A stretch of 64,000 bases of DNA from assembly GCF_016595795.1 (NCBI RefSeq), contig NZ_JAENHN010000037.1, forward strand, positions 62,001-126,000, in the 5' to 3' direction. Position 1 is the first letter of the stretch. Each line of letters starts with the position of its first letter. The notes under the pieces are model-generated. The model worked only from the letters and a program-made list of their open reading frames with translations, was not told the DNA's origin and made no database searches. The DNA comes from Clostridium yunnanense. GTDB taxonomy: Bacteria > Bacillota > Clostridia > Clostridiales > Clostridiaceae. Of the stretch, positions 55,900-64,000 are shown in pieces. The position numbers were made by a program, and so were the translations under genes.

Positions 55900-56394
55900 T
55901 TAATCTAAAACCTCCCCATTTATATCCCAAGTCATTGTAGGCTTTAATTCTTTTGAAGTCTCTTTGAATTTAGCAAAATATTTTTCTAATACGTCAGATT
56001 CTATGGTCATCTGCTTTTCGTCTCTTTCATCATTGGATCCTGGATCTGATGAATACATCGCAGTAAACCTACCATCCTTCTGTTTATATACGCTAAAACT
56101 CCTATCCCCCAAGACCAATATTTCTATATGCTCCTTAGTGTACCCACCAACCTTTTCTTTATCTGGTTTTAGTACTCCTTTGTTTAAAGAATTAATAAGT
56201 TCGTTTATATCTTCCTTATTAATATTGTTTGTTACCTCAAACCTTGCCATCTTATTCTTATCTATCTCATATGCATATGTAATTTCACTTACCTTACTCT
56301 TATCTATTTTAAATATTTCACTGGTATTGTTATAATAAACACCTACAATGATAAGAACCATAATTATAATAAAAATTAAGTTTTTCTTATTCAA
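55900..56394 (-). CDS. Membrane-anchored protein of unknown function
   Basis: 164 residues: an N-terminal membrane anchor (about 5-21, IFIIIMVLIIVGVYY) and an outside soluble part with no signature I know. The soluble part has lysine-rich and aspartate-rich stretches and a repeated beta-strand look (EILVLGDRSFSVYKQKDGR). It stands alone between convergent and divergent neighbours. The frame is clean with a normal start; function unassigned. Confidence 0.65.
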   Translation of the reverse strand: MNKKNLIFIIIMVLIIVGVYYNNTSEIFKIDKSKVSEITYAYEIDKNKMARFEVTNNINKEDINELINSLNKGVLKPDKEKVGGYTKEHIEILVLGDRSFSVYKQKDGRFTAMYSSDPGSNDERDEKQMTIESDVLEKYFAKFKETSKELKPTMTWDINGEVLD

Positions 56395-56683
56395 TCATTC
56401 ACTTCCTCTCAATCAACATCTCGAATAATCTACAATCATAATAATATACGAAATAATATCTTAAAAGTATTATAAGATTAGAGCTATTTAATATTAATCA
56501 ACAAAACTTCTAACACACTCTTATCCCCATGAAATTTCTTTTATAAAAATCACATAAATTTTATATCCTATTTAGAAATTATTACAATAGCAAATATTTT
56601 ATAACTCACGTATTGATTATATAAATATAAAATGATATATTATAATTGTAAACATATTCATGGTTTATATTTTTTTAATACTT

Positions 56684-56699
56684 TGTGCAATCGCTTGCA
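56684..56699 (+). promoter_or_regulatory. LacI-family operator upstream of the GH65 gene
   Basis: TGTGCAATCGCTTGCA, a near-palindrome of the GCAA-CG-TTGC type used by MalR/LacI regulators, about 130 bases before the GH65 start. A copy with 14 of 16 matches lies inverted at 62525-62540 upstream of the LacI-type regulator gene. Confidence 0.6.
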
Positions 56700-56831
56700 T
56701 GTTGTTTTTAAATATATCACTTCACGGAAATGTATATCTTTAGGTTCTTTCATCATTAGCAATGAGCTATTTAAAGGTATTTGCCTAATTGAACTGATAT
56801 ATCTTCAATAAATTTTAGATGGGGGATTAAT

Positions 56832-59126
56832 ATGAGAAATTATATTTTGCATGATCAGTGGAAAATAATCGAACAAGGATTTCATCCAGAAGAAAATAGA
56901 ATCTACGAGAGTTTTATGAGTTTAGGAAACGGCTACATGGGTATGAGGGGAAATTTCGAAGAAGATTTCTCAGGTGATTCTCTTCAAGGTAGTTATATTG
57001 CAGGCGTATATTATCCAGATAAAACTAGAGTTGGCTGGTGGAAAAATGGATATCCTGAATACTTTGCAAAGGTTTTAAACTCAGTGAATTATATAGGTAT
57101 AAGAGTAAAGTTAAACGGTGAAACATTAGATATCGCTAAATTAAAAGATGTCAAAGACTTTTATAGAACTCTTAACATGAGAGATGGTGTTCTTGAAAGA
57201 AGTTTTATTGCCGTTTCTAATGATAGCAAAGAAACAAAGATTGAAGTAAAAAGATTCATAAGCTTAAAGGATAAAGAGATTGCAGCAATATCCTACTCTG
57301 TCACTCCTCTAAATTATGAAGGTAATATAGAATTCACTCCATATCTTGATGGAAATATAGTAAATGAAGATTCAAACTATGATGAAGTATTTTGGGATGA
57401 AATATCTCAAAAATCAGATGCATTCTATGGCGATGTTACAATGCAAACTAAGAAAACAAACTATTATGTAACCGCTGCAATGTCTTATGACGTTTTTGTA
57501 AATAATAGCAAAGTTACAGTAGCTCCTGAGGTTTTTGAAAGAAGCAAATACGTAGAAAATACCGTTGCGGTTAATGTTAGTAAAAATAGCACTGCAACAT
57601 TATATAAATATATTGGTGTTACAAGTAACAGATACTACGAAGAAGAAATTGTTATAGCTAAAGCCTATGACGCTGTTGAAAGAGCTAAAGTTTCTGGTTT
57701 TGAAAAACTTTTAGCAGATCACAGTGAAAAATGGCATAATCACTGGAATGAAAGCGATATAGTTATAAAGGGAGATGTGGCAGCTCAACAAGGTATTAGA
57801 TTTAATATCTTCCACATGACTGCAACTTATACCGGTGAGGATTCAAGATTAAATATAGGTCCAAAAGGCTTTACTGGTGAAAAGTATGGAGGAAGTACTT
57901 ACTGGGATACTGAAGCTTACTGCATACCATTCTACCTAAGTACTGCTGATGAAAAGATTGCAAGACAACTACTTATATATAGATATAACCAATTAGATAA
58001 AGCTAAAGAAAATGCAGCTAAACTTGGACTTAAAGGAGCACTTTACCCAATGGTAACTATGACAGGTGAAGAATGTCATAATGAATGGGAAATAACCTTT
58101 GAAGAAATTCATAGAAATGCCGCTATCACTTACGGAATCTTCAACTATGTAAGATACACTGGTGATAAGAAATATCTTGCTGAATATGGTTTTGACGTAA
58201 TTGTTGAAACAGCTAGATTCTGGGTTTCAAGATCAAATTATGTTCCTCAAAAGGACAAGTATATGATTCTTGGTGTTACCGGTCCAAATGAATATGAAAA
58301 TAATGTTAATAACAACTGGTACACAAATACTATGGCAGCTTGGAACATAGGTTATGCTTTAGAAACTTATGATTTCCTAAAGGACCAGTACCCAGCTGAG
58401 CATAAAGCACTTGTTGAAAAGCTTGGAATAACTGACTGTGAACTAGCTAAAATGAAAGAAGTATCTGAAAAGATGTACTACCCAATGATTGAAGAACTAG
58501 GTGTTTTTGCACAACAAGATAACTACATGGATAAGGAACAAATCTTAGTAAAAGATTTAGATCCAGCAAATCTTCCATTAAACCAAAAGTGGTCATGGGA
58601 TAGAATTCTTAGAAGCTGCTTCATAAAACAAGCTGACGTACTTCAAGGCATATTCTTCTTAAACGATAGATATGACTTAGAAACAAAGAAAAAGAACTTT
58701 GCCTTTTATGAACCAAGAACTGTACATGAATCATCTCTATCTCCATGTGTTCACTCTATTATAGCTGCTGAAATTGGAGATTATGATAAAACTTATGAAA
58801 TGTATTTAAGAACTTCTAGACTTGATTTAGATAACTACAACAATGATACTGATGATGGTCTTCATATAACAAGTATGGCTGGTACTTGGATGTCTATAGT
58901 ATATGGCTTCGGTGGAATGAAGGTTAAAGATGACATGCTTCACTTCTCACCATTTATTCCTGAAGTTTGGGATGAATACTCATTTAAAATAATGTTTAGG
59001 GGTAACCTATTAAACATTACTGTAAATAAAGATAATGTTATCATAAGTCACGAAAAGGGTTCAAATGTAACTATAAAAGTTTTTGATAAAGAATATGAAT
59101 TAAATGGTTCAACAGTAACTATTTAA
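56832..59126 (+). CDS. GH65 disaccharide phosphorylase (maltose phosphorylase-like)
   Basis: 764 residues, the usual length. Motifs are YWDTEAYCIPFY, the catalytic Glu E487 in VTGPNEYENN and HESSLSPCVHS, which resembles maltose phosphorylase substrate loops more than kojibiose or trehalose phosphorylase ones. The enzyme splits a disaccharide with phosphate, inverting to give beta-glucose 1-phosphate. The beta-phosphoglucomutase gene pgmB at 62708 supplies the next step to glucose 6-phosphate. GGGGGA precedes the ATG. The operator upstream suggests LacI-type control. Maltose specificity is inferred. Confidence 0.85.
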   Translation: MRNYILHDQWKIIEQGFHPEENRIYESFMSLGNGYMGMRGNFEEDFSGDSLQGSYIAGVYYPDKTRVGWWKNGYPEYFAKVLNSVNYIGIRVKLNGETLDIAKLKDVKDFYRTLNMRDGVLERSFIAVSNDSKETKIEVKRFISLKDKEIAAISYSVTPLNYEGNIEFTPYLDGNIVNEDSNYDEVFWDEISQKSDAFYGDVTMQTKKTNYYVTAAMSYDVFVNNSKVTVAPEVFERSKYVENTVAVNVSKNSTATLYKYIGVTSNRYYEEEIVIAKAYDAVERAKVSGFEKLLADHSEKWHNHWNESDIVIKGDVAAQQGIRFNIFHMTATYTGEDSRLNIGPKGFTGEKYGGSTYWDTEAYCIPFYLSTADEKIARQLLIYRYNQLDKAKENAAKLGLKGALYPMVTMTGEECHNEWEITFEEIHRNAAITYGIFNYVRYTGDKKYLAEYGFDVIVETARFWVSRSNYVPQKDKYMILGVTGPNEYENNVNNNWYTNTMAAWNIGYALETYDFLKDQYPAEHKALVEKLGITDCELAKMKEVSEKMYYPMIEELGVFAQQDNYMDKEQILVKDLDPANLPLNQKWSWDRILRSCFIKQADVLQGIFFLNDRYDLETKKKNFAFYEPRTVHESSLSPCVHSIIAAEIGDYDKTYEMYLRTSRLDLDNYNNDTDDGLHITSMAGTWMSIVYGFGGMKVKDDMLHFSPFIPEVWDEYSFKIMFRGNLLNITVNKDNVIISHEKGSNVTIKVFDKEYELNGSTVTI

Positions 59127-59148
59127 AGTATAGATGGGAGGATTATTT

Positions 59149-60768
59149 ATGAGTAAATTACCTAATGTTGCATATTTTTGTATGGAATATGGTCTTGATG
59201 CATCAATAAAAACTTATGCCGGAGGTCTTGGTATCTTAGCTGGCGATTACATGAAAGGTGTAAAGGATCATGACTTCCCTATGGTTGGTCTAGGTATAAA
59301 GTGGAAGCAAGGTTATACTGACCAAAGAATAAACGAAGAAGGTCAGCCATATGATAGCTACACAAATCAACAATACGATTGCCTTGAAGATACAGGTATA
59401 AAGGTTAAAGTAAAGATAAGACAAAGAGATGTTACTATAAAAGTATGGAAGGTTGTTGAATTTGGCGTATGCCCTCTTTACCTTCTAGATACTGATATCC
59501 CTGAAAATGCAGATACATGGATAACAGGCCAGCTTTATGGTTGGTTTGGTGAAGAAAGAATAGCTCAAGAAATGGTACTTGGTATAGGCGGAGTTAGAGT
59601 TTTAAGAGCTTTAGGTTATGAAGCTGAAGTTTATCATTTCAATGAAGGTCATGCTCTATTCGCAGGCTTTGAGCTTCTAAGAGAAAAAATGGAAGCTGGT
59701 CTTACTTTTAACGAAGCTTTAAAAGTAACAAGAGAAGAAGTTGTATTCACAACTCACACTCCAATAGTTGAAGGAAATGAATCTCATACACTAGATATAT
59801 TAATGTATATGGGTGCTAACAATGGGTTAACTGTAGAACAACTTGTAAGTCTTGGTGGAGCTCCATTCAACATGACTGTAGGTGCCCTAAAGATGTCAAG
59901 AATAGCTAATGGTGTAGCACAACTTCATATGGAAACTGCAAACAAAATGTGGGAAGGTGTAAGCGAAAGACCTGAAATCATAGGAATAACAAATGCTATT
60001 CACACTCCAACCTGGGTAGATTCAGCTATGCTTGCTGCTGCTGCTGGTGAAGGCGACCTTTGGGAAACTCATATGAAAAATAAGAGGGACCTTATAAAGT
60101 TTGTAAATGAAAGAACTGGTGTTACCTTAGATGCTGATAAACTACTTGTAGGTTTCTCAAGAAGAGCAGCACCATATAAGAGAAGTAATCTAATATTTAG
60201 TGATCCTGAAGTTATAGAACCATTATTAAAAGAAGGTAAACTTCAAATAGTATTCTCTGGAAAAGCTCATCCTCTAGATGATACTGGAAAGAAAATAGTT
60301 GCCAATATAGTTGAAATGACTAAGAAGTATCCAAACTCAGTTGTATTCTTAGAAAATTATGATATGACTATTGGAAAAGCTCTTACAAGAGGTTCTGATG
60401 TATGGCTTAACAATCCAAGAAGACCTTTAGAAGCTTCAGGAACTTCAGGTATGAAAGCTGCTATGAATGGTGTTCTTAACTTCTCTATCCTTGATGGATG
60501 GTGGCCAGAAGCTTGTGATCACGGTGTAAATGGCTGGCAATTTGGTGATGGCAAGGGAGTTAGTGACTTTGCTACACTTGAAGAGCTTGATGCTCATGAT
60601 TTAAAGGCATTATATGATGTTCTTCTAACTGAAGTTATCCCTACTTACTATGAAAACAGAGAAAAATGGCTTCAAATGATGAAGGCTTCTATCGTAAGCT
60701 GCAGAGAACAATTTGCAGTAAAGAGAATGCTTGATGAATACTATAACCTTATGTATATAAAAAAATAA
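59149..60768 (+). CDS. glgP: Alpha-glucan (glycogen/maltodextrin) phosphorylase, short form
   Basis: 539 residues from ATG at 59149; GGGAGG at 59136-59141 rules out the frame's earlier ATG at 59134, which overlaps that site. Motifs are YGLDASIKTYAGGLGILAGD, VYHFNEGHALFA, FTTHTPIVEG and the PLP lysine in SGTSGMKAAMNG. This is the short GT35 form (about 540-550 rather than 800-plus), as in some thermophiles and clostridia. It releases alpha-glucose 1-phosphate from glucans. Gap to GH65 is 22 bases, so they are cotranscribed. Confidence 0.9.
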   Translation: MSKLPNVAYFCMEYGLDASIKTYAGGLGILAGDYMKGVKDHDFPMVGLGIKWKQGYTDQRINEEGQPYDSYTNQQYDCLEDTGIKVKVKIRQRDVTIKVWKVVEFGVCPLYLLDTDIPENADTWITGQLYGWFGEERIAQEMVLGIGGVRVLRALGYEAEVYHFNEGHALFAGFELLREKMEAGLTFNEALKVTREEVVFTTHTPIVEGNESHTLDILMYMGANNGLTVEQLVSLGGAPFNMTVGALKMSRIANGVAQLHMETANKMWEGVSERPEIIGITNAIHTPTWVDSAMLAAAAGEGDLWETHMKNKRDLIKFVNERTGVTLDADKLLVGFSRRAAPYKRSNLIFSDPEVIEPLLKEGKLQIVFSGKAHPLDDTGKKIVANIVEMTKKYPNSVVFLENYDMTIGKALTRGSDVWLNNPRRPLEASGTSGMKAAMNGVLNFSILDGWWPEACDHGVNGWQFGDGKGVSDFATLEELDAHDLKALYDVLLTEVIPTYYENREKWLQMMKASIVSCREQFAVKRMLDEYYNLMYIKK

Positions 60769-61115
60769 TATAAAGACTTGCAACCCTACAACATAAATAA
60801 TATAATTCCACTTAATTCTTAATACTTTTTTGAAATTAAGTGGTTATGCAGGAGATGCTATATGAGCGAGCAACTAGAATTAAATGATTTTTTCAGATAG
60901 AATGGCGTAAAAAAACTGTACTGTTCGAACGTAGTGAGTTTACAGTTTTAGCCATGAAATATGATAAAATCATATTAATTCTCTGCGTAAGCTCATTAAA
61001 GCATCGGACGAATGACCACTTAATTTCAACAATTTAAAAATTATTAATGTTGTAAAGTCATTAATTTCATTATATAATCTTAATACAAGTTTAATATATC
61101 ATTAACAAAATATTA
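60769..61115. repeat. Small inverted-repeat element after glgP, MITE-like
   Basis: TGAAATTAAGTGGT at 60831-60844 pairs perfectly with ACCACTTAATTTCA around 61015-61028, about 170 bases apart. Between them are a short hairpin (AAACTGTA/TACAGTTT) and an open stretch of no recognisable gene. It has the size of a MITE or IS200-type remnant. Confidence 0.45.
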
Positions 61116-61150
61116 GGGAGTGCTTTTTAGCACTCCCTTTATTTTTTACA
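61116..61150. terminator. Rho-independent terminator between convergent glgP and regulator genes
   Basis: GGGAGTGC (61116-61123) pairs with GCACTCCC (61130-61137), then TTTATTTTTT on the plus strand. It may also stop the leftward regulator gene, although T-richness on that side is weaker. Confidence 0.8.
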
Positions 61151-61245
61151 TTTAATCACAAGATTTTAAAACACTAAAAGCTAGTAATTTCAACTAACCT
61201 AAATTGATTCCCAAATCATACAGTAAAAAAATAGAACTTATTAGA

Positions 61246-62247
61246 CTATTTAGTGGATTCTCTTTCGATAAACTTAGTTTCTATAATATAATGATCCAGT
61301 TCCTGCTCTTTTTGCTGTAATCTATCAATTAACAGCTTTGTAGCATAATACCCTAACTTCTTAGCATTAATATCTACTGTTGACAATGGTGGATTTTGAT
61401 ATTCTGATAAAGGTATATTGTTAAACCCTACAAGCCATACATCCTTTATTTTTTCTTCCTTAAGTCTTTTTGAAACCCCGAAGGCTAACAAATCATCTGT
61501 AGTCACTATTGCACTAGGTTTTCTATACTCAAGTATAGAAGAGCAAGCCTCATATCCATGAGTCTCAGTAAAGTCGTCCATCTGAAGTATTAACTTTTCA
61601 TCAATACTAATATTAGCTTCCAGTAAAGCATCTTTATAACCACTAAGTCTATCCTTAGACATGGTTCTCTCAGAAGGTCCTCCAATAAAAGCTATATCAT
61701 CATGGCCTTTATCTATCAAGTTTTTTGTTACATCATACATGGCTCTTCTATTATCATTATCTACCCATAATATATCTGCTGAAACTTCTGGTCTACCTAC
61801 TATTACAAACGGAAATTGTCTTTCATTTAAATATTCTACACACTTATCTTCAGATCTTGTAGTAAGTAGAAGCATACCATCTACCATTTTACTATTTATA
61901 TAATTAGCTAAAAAAGCTATCTCTTCTTCTTCATTCTTGCTAAATGTATAAACTATTGAATACCCCATTTTTTGAGCATATATACTTATCCCAGTCATGA
62001 CTTGGATAAAGAAAGGATTCCTAAACAAATCTTCCTCACCACTTGGCAATATAAGTCCTAAAATTTTGGTAACATTGTTTGCTAAACTTCTTGCTATCAC
62101 ATTAGGGTGATAATTAAGTCTCTTTACTGTTTCCATTACCTTCTCTTTAGTTTCATCACTTATTCTAGGATTTCCAGCCAAAACTCTTGAAACAGTTGAT
62201 GGTGAAACGTTTGCCTCTCTTGCTACGTCCTTTATTGTTACATTCAC
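61246..62247 (-). CDS. LacI-family transcriptional regulator of the GH65/pgmB locus
   Basis: 333 residues from GTG at 62247, which has AGGAGG about 9 bases upstream; an earlier ATG at 62277 would read through that site. The N-terminal helix-turn-helix reads VTIKDVAREANVSPSTVSRVL, followed by a periplasmic-binding-protein-like domain with ARSLANNVTKILGLILP and FIGGPSERTMSKDRL. It likely binds a sugar effector and represses GH65-glgP and pgmB. An operator-like site lies upstream of its own gene (62525-62540). Confidence 0.9.
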   Translation of the reverse strand: MNVTIKDVAREANVSPSTVSRVLAGNPRISDETKEKVMETVKRLNYHPNVIARSLANNVTKILGLILPSGEEDLFRNPFFIQVMTGISIYAQKMGYSIVYTFSKNEEEEIAFLANYINSKMVDGMLLLTTRSEDKCVEYLNERQFPFVIVGRPEVSADILWVDNDNRRAMYDVTKNLIDKGHDDIAFIGGPSERTMSKDRLSGYKDALLEANISIDEKLILQMDDFTETHGYEACSSILEYRKPSAIVTTDDLLAFGVSKRLKEEKIKDVWLVGFNNIPLSEYQNPPLSTVDINAKKLGYYATKLLIDRLQQKEQELDHYIIETKFIERESTK

Positions 62248-62524
62248 TATAATATACCTCCTAATACAAAATTCCACTTTTTATACCTATTTATTTTTTT
62301 AATTAGCCAATCTAGTCAAATCATTTATTTCAAAGTAATCGATTAGATATACCCTATTAAGCTTTTAAAATTTCAATTCAAAGTAATAATCTTATATTTC
62401 AAATCAATTATTGATGAAATATAAGAACATACCATCAATTATACTACCAATAATGATAAAAAGCGAGAATTGTTCACGTTAAATTACAATTTTAGACTTA
62501 CAATCTTAATCGTTATTTTTCCAT

Positions 62525-62540
62525 TCCAACCGATTGCACA
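62525..62540 (-). promoter_or_regulatory. LacI-family operator-like site in the regulator/pgmB intergenic region
   Basis: On the minus strand TGTGCAATCGGTTGGA, matching the site at 56684-56699 in 14 of 16 positions. It lies about 280 bases upstream of the regulator's start and about 170 upstream of pgmB. Confidence 0.5.
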
Positions 62541-62664
62541 AATAAAACTCAATCCTATATTTTTTTCTCTATAATAAATACAAAGTTTTATAAAGTTTTT
62601 TATAGCTTTTTCTAATCTTTACACTAATATATCAATAAAGATAGAAAAATATATTATGATATTT

Positions 62665-62686
62665 TATAATTAGGTTAAACGTTTAA
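62665..62686 (+). promoter_or_regulatory. Probable -10 box and operator palindrome before pgmB
   Basis: TATAAT at 62665-62670 is followed after four bases by the perfect palindrome TTAAACGTTTAA (62675-62686), where transcription would start, then GGGGG before the ATG. A LacI-type repressor sitting here would block transcription. The palindrome differs from the shared GCAA-CG-TTGC site, so a different regulator or a relaxed site is possible. No clear -35 was seen. Confidence 0.5.
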
Positions 62687-62707
62687 ATATTATGGGGGTA
62701 ATGATTT

Positions 62708-63352
62708 ATGCACGTAAAAGGTTGTATTTTTGATTTAGATGGAGTAATAGTTGACACAGCTAAATACCACTATTTAGCTTGGAGAAGACTTGCTAATGAA
62801 TTAGGCTTTGACTTCACAGAAAAAGATAACGAAAGATTAAAAGGTGTTAGTAGAATGGCTTCCTTGGAAATACTTCTTTCTATAGGTAATGTTACCTTAA
62901 GTGAAGCTGAAAAACTAGCTTTAGCTGCTAAAAAGAATGAATGGTATGTAGAATACATATCTAGAATGAATAAAGATGAAATTTTGCCTGGAGTTGAAAA
63001 CTTTCTAGAAGCAATAAGATCTGAAGGTATAAAGGTTTCTTTAGGCTCTGCTTCAAAGAATTCTATGATGATACTTAACAACCTAGAACTAACAAAATAC
63101 TTTGATGCAATAATAGATGGAAACAAGGTTTCTGAAGCTAAACCTGATCCTGAAGTATTTTTATTAGCTGCAAAGGAACTTGACTTAGATCCTAAAGATT
63201 GTGTTGTTTTCGAAGATGCTGAAGCTGGAATAGAAGCAGCTATAAGAGCTGGCATGCAATCTATAGGAATTGGTTCTGTGGAGACCTTAGGAAAAGCTAC
63301 AAAGGTTATTCCTAATCTTAAAGATGCTGACTTAACTATACTGGAATTTTAA
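62708..63352 (+). CDS. pgmB: Beta-phosphoglucomutase
   Basis: 214 residues. HAD motif I is CIFDLDGVIVDTA with D9 and D11, the cap region has RLKGVSRMASLEIL (the family's substrate-recognition RLKGxxR), then GSASKN and KPDPEVFLLAA, and VVFEDAEAGIEAA with the metal-binding acids. It turns beta-glucose 1-phosphate, the product of the GH65 enzyme, into glucose 6-phosphate. Length is normal (about 215-220). It is transcribed rightwards under its own promoter. Confidence 0.94.
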   Translation: MHVKGCIFDLDGVIVDTAKYHYLAWRRLANELGFDFTEKDNERLKGVSRMASLEILLSIGNVTLSEAEKLALAAKKNEWYVEYISRMNKDEILPGVENFLEAIRSEGIKVSLGSASKNSMMILNNLELTKYFDAIIDGNKVSEAKPDPEVFLLAAKELDLDPKDCVVFEDAEAGIEAAIRAGMQSIGIGSVETLGKATKVIPNLKDADLTILEF

Positions 63353-63378
63353 TATATTTAAATAATAAAAAGCTAAAT

Positions 63379-63505
63379 AAAGAGGAAACATCTAAGCTAT
63401 ATTATAGGATTCCTAACTTAAGTTTCAATGTAGGAAGCCTTTACTTACATTAACATTCGTTACAACCCACGAATGTTTAAGTATTAAAGCTTAAATGTTT
63501 CCTCT
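63379..63505. repeat. Long-range inverted repeat with internal hairpins between pgmB and DUF350 gene
   Basis: The outer arms (about 18 bp, one mismatch: from AGAGGAAACAT near 63379 and its complement near 63488-63505) enclose two hairpins: an AGGATTCCTA/TAGGAAGCCT type stem (about 63405 and 63433) and ACATTCGT/ACGAATGT with extended TACTTA/TAAGTA arms (63441-63488). The fold is a three-way junction about 127 bases long between convergent genes. It could be a complex bidirectional terminator, a structured RNA or a small palindromic element. Confidence 0.5.
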
Positions 63506-63509
63506 ACTT

Positions 63510-63713
63510 TTATGCTATTACCTTAGATACTATTATTGCCACACCTATTAACATCCCAGCAATAACTATAGCTACTGCAGTATTTTTATTTTCTAATTCC
63601 TTATTAAAATCTGCAGGTATCAACTTGTCAAATATTACATAACCAACTGCCATAATAACTATTCCTAATAGTCCAAACAATAAACTTAACCCAAGATTTG
63701 CTAAAACCTCCAC
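63510..63713 (-). CDS. DUF350-family small membrane protein
   Basis: 67 residues, two hydrophobic segments (about 7-28 and 45-64) around KLIPADFNKELENKNTAVAI, the arrangement of DUF350 proteins. The function is unknown. AGGAGG lies before the ATG. It stands alone, ending against the structured repeat shared with pgmB. Confidence 0.75.
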   Translation of the reverse strand: MEVLANLGLSLLFGLLGIVIMAVGYVIFDKLIPADFNKELENKNTAVAIVIAGMLIGVAIIVSKVIA

Positions 63714-63855
63714 AATAATCCCTCCTTAATATATACTACTAATATTTTACCATATAATAGGATTGTATAGTAAAGATTTTTATATAATATAGCTTTTTAT
63801 AAATGCAACAATCTTAACTAGGAACTAGTACTTAAATAAAATATAAAAAATCAGT

Positions 63856-64000
63856 TTAGTTAATCGATATTTTATCTTTTATCTTCTCAAACATCTTATC
63901 TCCTATTCTATCTACTTTCTTTATGTCTTCAATACTCTTAAATCCATTATTCTTCTCTCTGTATTCTATAATTTTCTCAGCAGTAACAGCACCTATTCCT
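63856..64000 (-). CDS. comEA: ComEA-like helix-hairpin-helix protein, C-terminal part
   Basis: The minus strand enters from the right edge and reads 48 residues to a TAA: GIGAVTAEKIIEYREKN, GFKSIEDIKKVDRIGDKM, the tandem helix-hairpin-helix motif of ComEA-type DNA-binding proteins. The N-terminal part is outside the window, so a membrane anchor cannot be checked. ComEA binds DNA for uptake in competent bacteria, though many non-competent clostridia carry the gene. Confidence 0.75.
   Translation of the reverse strand, partial: GIGAVTAEKIIEYREKNNGFKSIEDIKKVDRIGDKMFEKIKDKISIN

Overview
The window is AT-rich Firmicute DNA, most likely from a Clostridium sensu stricto or a close relative. The evidence is the strong AGGAGG ribosome sites, occasional TTG/GTG starts, an S-box SAM riboswitch on a met operon, a CcpA-like cre site, and clostridial housekeeping and sugar genes. 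No rRNA, tRNA or CRISPR array was seen. All functional calls come from reading motifs by eye; no database search was run.

Layout. (1) 1-2.85 kb: a partial mannonate-dehydratase-like gene facing away from a beta-glucoside-type PTS IIBCA gene. (2) 2.9-6.65 kb: a leftward bacitracin/lantibiotic-type resistance cassette (ABC ATPase, permease, response regulator, histidine kinase). (3) 6.65-12 kb: decayed DNA with two related transposase remnants, an AMP-ligase pseudogene and an intact BtrH-like gene. (4) 12.07-44.9 kb: about 29 genes all on the minus strand, tightly packed, behind a perfect consensus promoter near 44.87 kb. (5) 44.9-47.95 kb: a graveyard of a DDE transposase, a conjugative-element C39-like peptidase and an IS256-type transposase. 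(6) 48-64 kb: ordinary chromosome: rlmD, RDD protein, metN-metI-metQ-metQ with S-box, MFS, TauE/SafE, GH65 phosphorylase, glgP, a LacI-family regulator, pgmB, a DUF350 protein and the end of a comEA-like gene.

The 32-kb minus-strand block is the main object. It has two free-standing carrier proteins, a third carrier fused to an adenylation domain, another free adenylation domain, a PaaK-like ligase, an Sfp-type phosphopantetheinyl transferase, and papain-fold BtrH-like proteins, but no condensation, ketosynthase or thioesterase domain. That suggests a thio-templated pathway in which BtrH-like Cys-His-Asp proteins do the acyl transfer, as known for butirosin (BtrH) and, by analogy, closthioamide. 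Tailoring candidates are a KamA-type aminomutase, two B12-binding-type radical SAM enzymes, a third radical SAM enzyme, a methyltransferase and a Gfo/Idh oxidoreductase. A second group looks like phospho/nucleotide-sugar chemistry: HMGL-like aldolase, CMP-sugar-type cytidylyltransferase, pyruvate-kinase-like protein, a PEP-synthase-like protein with permuted domain order, an HprK-like kinase, SurE, Nudix and HAD hydrolases, a nucleotidyltransferase and a LIC12162-type transferase. Two adjacent ABC exporters probably export the product. I cannot name the product and do not recognise the cluster as a described one.

The block is flanked on both sides by decayed mobile-element DNA, and a broken adenylate ligase plus another BtrH-like gene lies just outside it. 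This looks like an acquired island.
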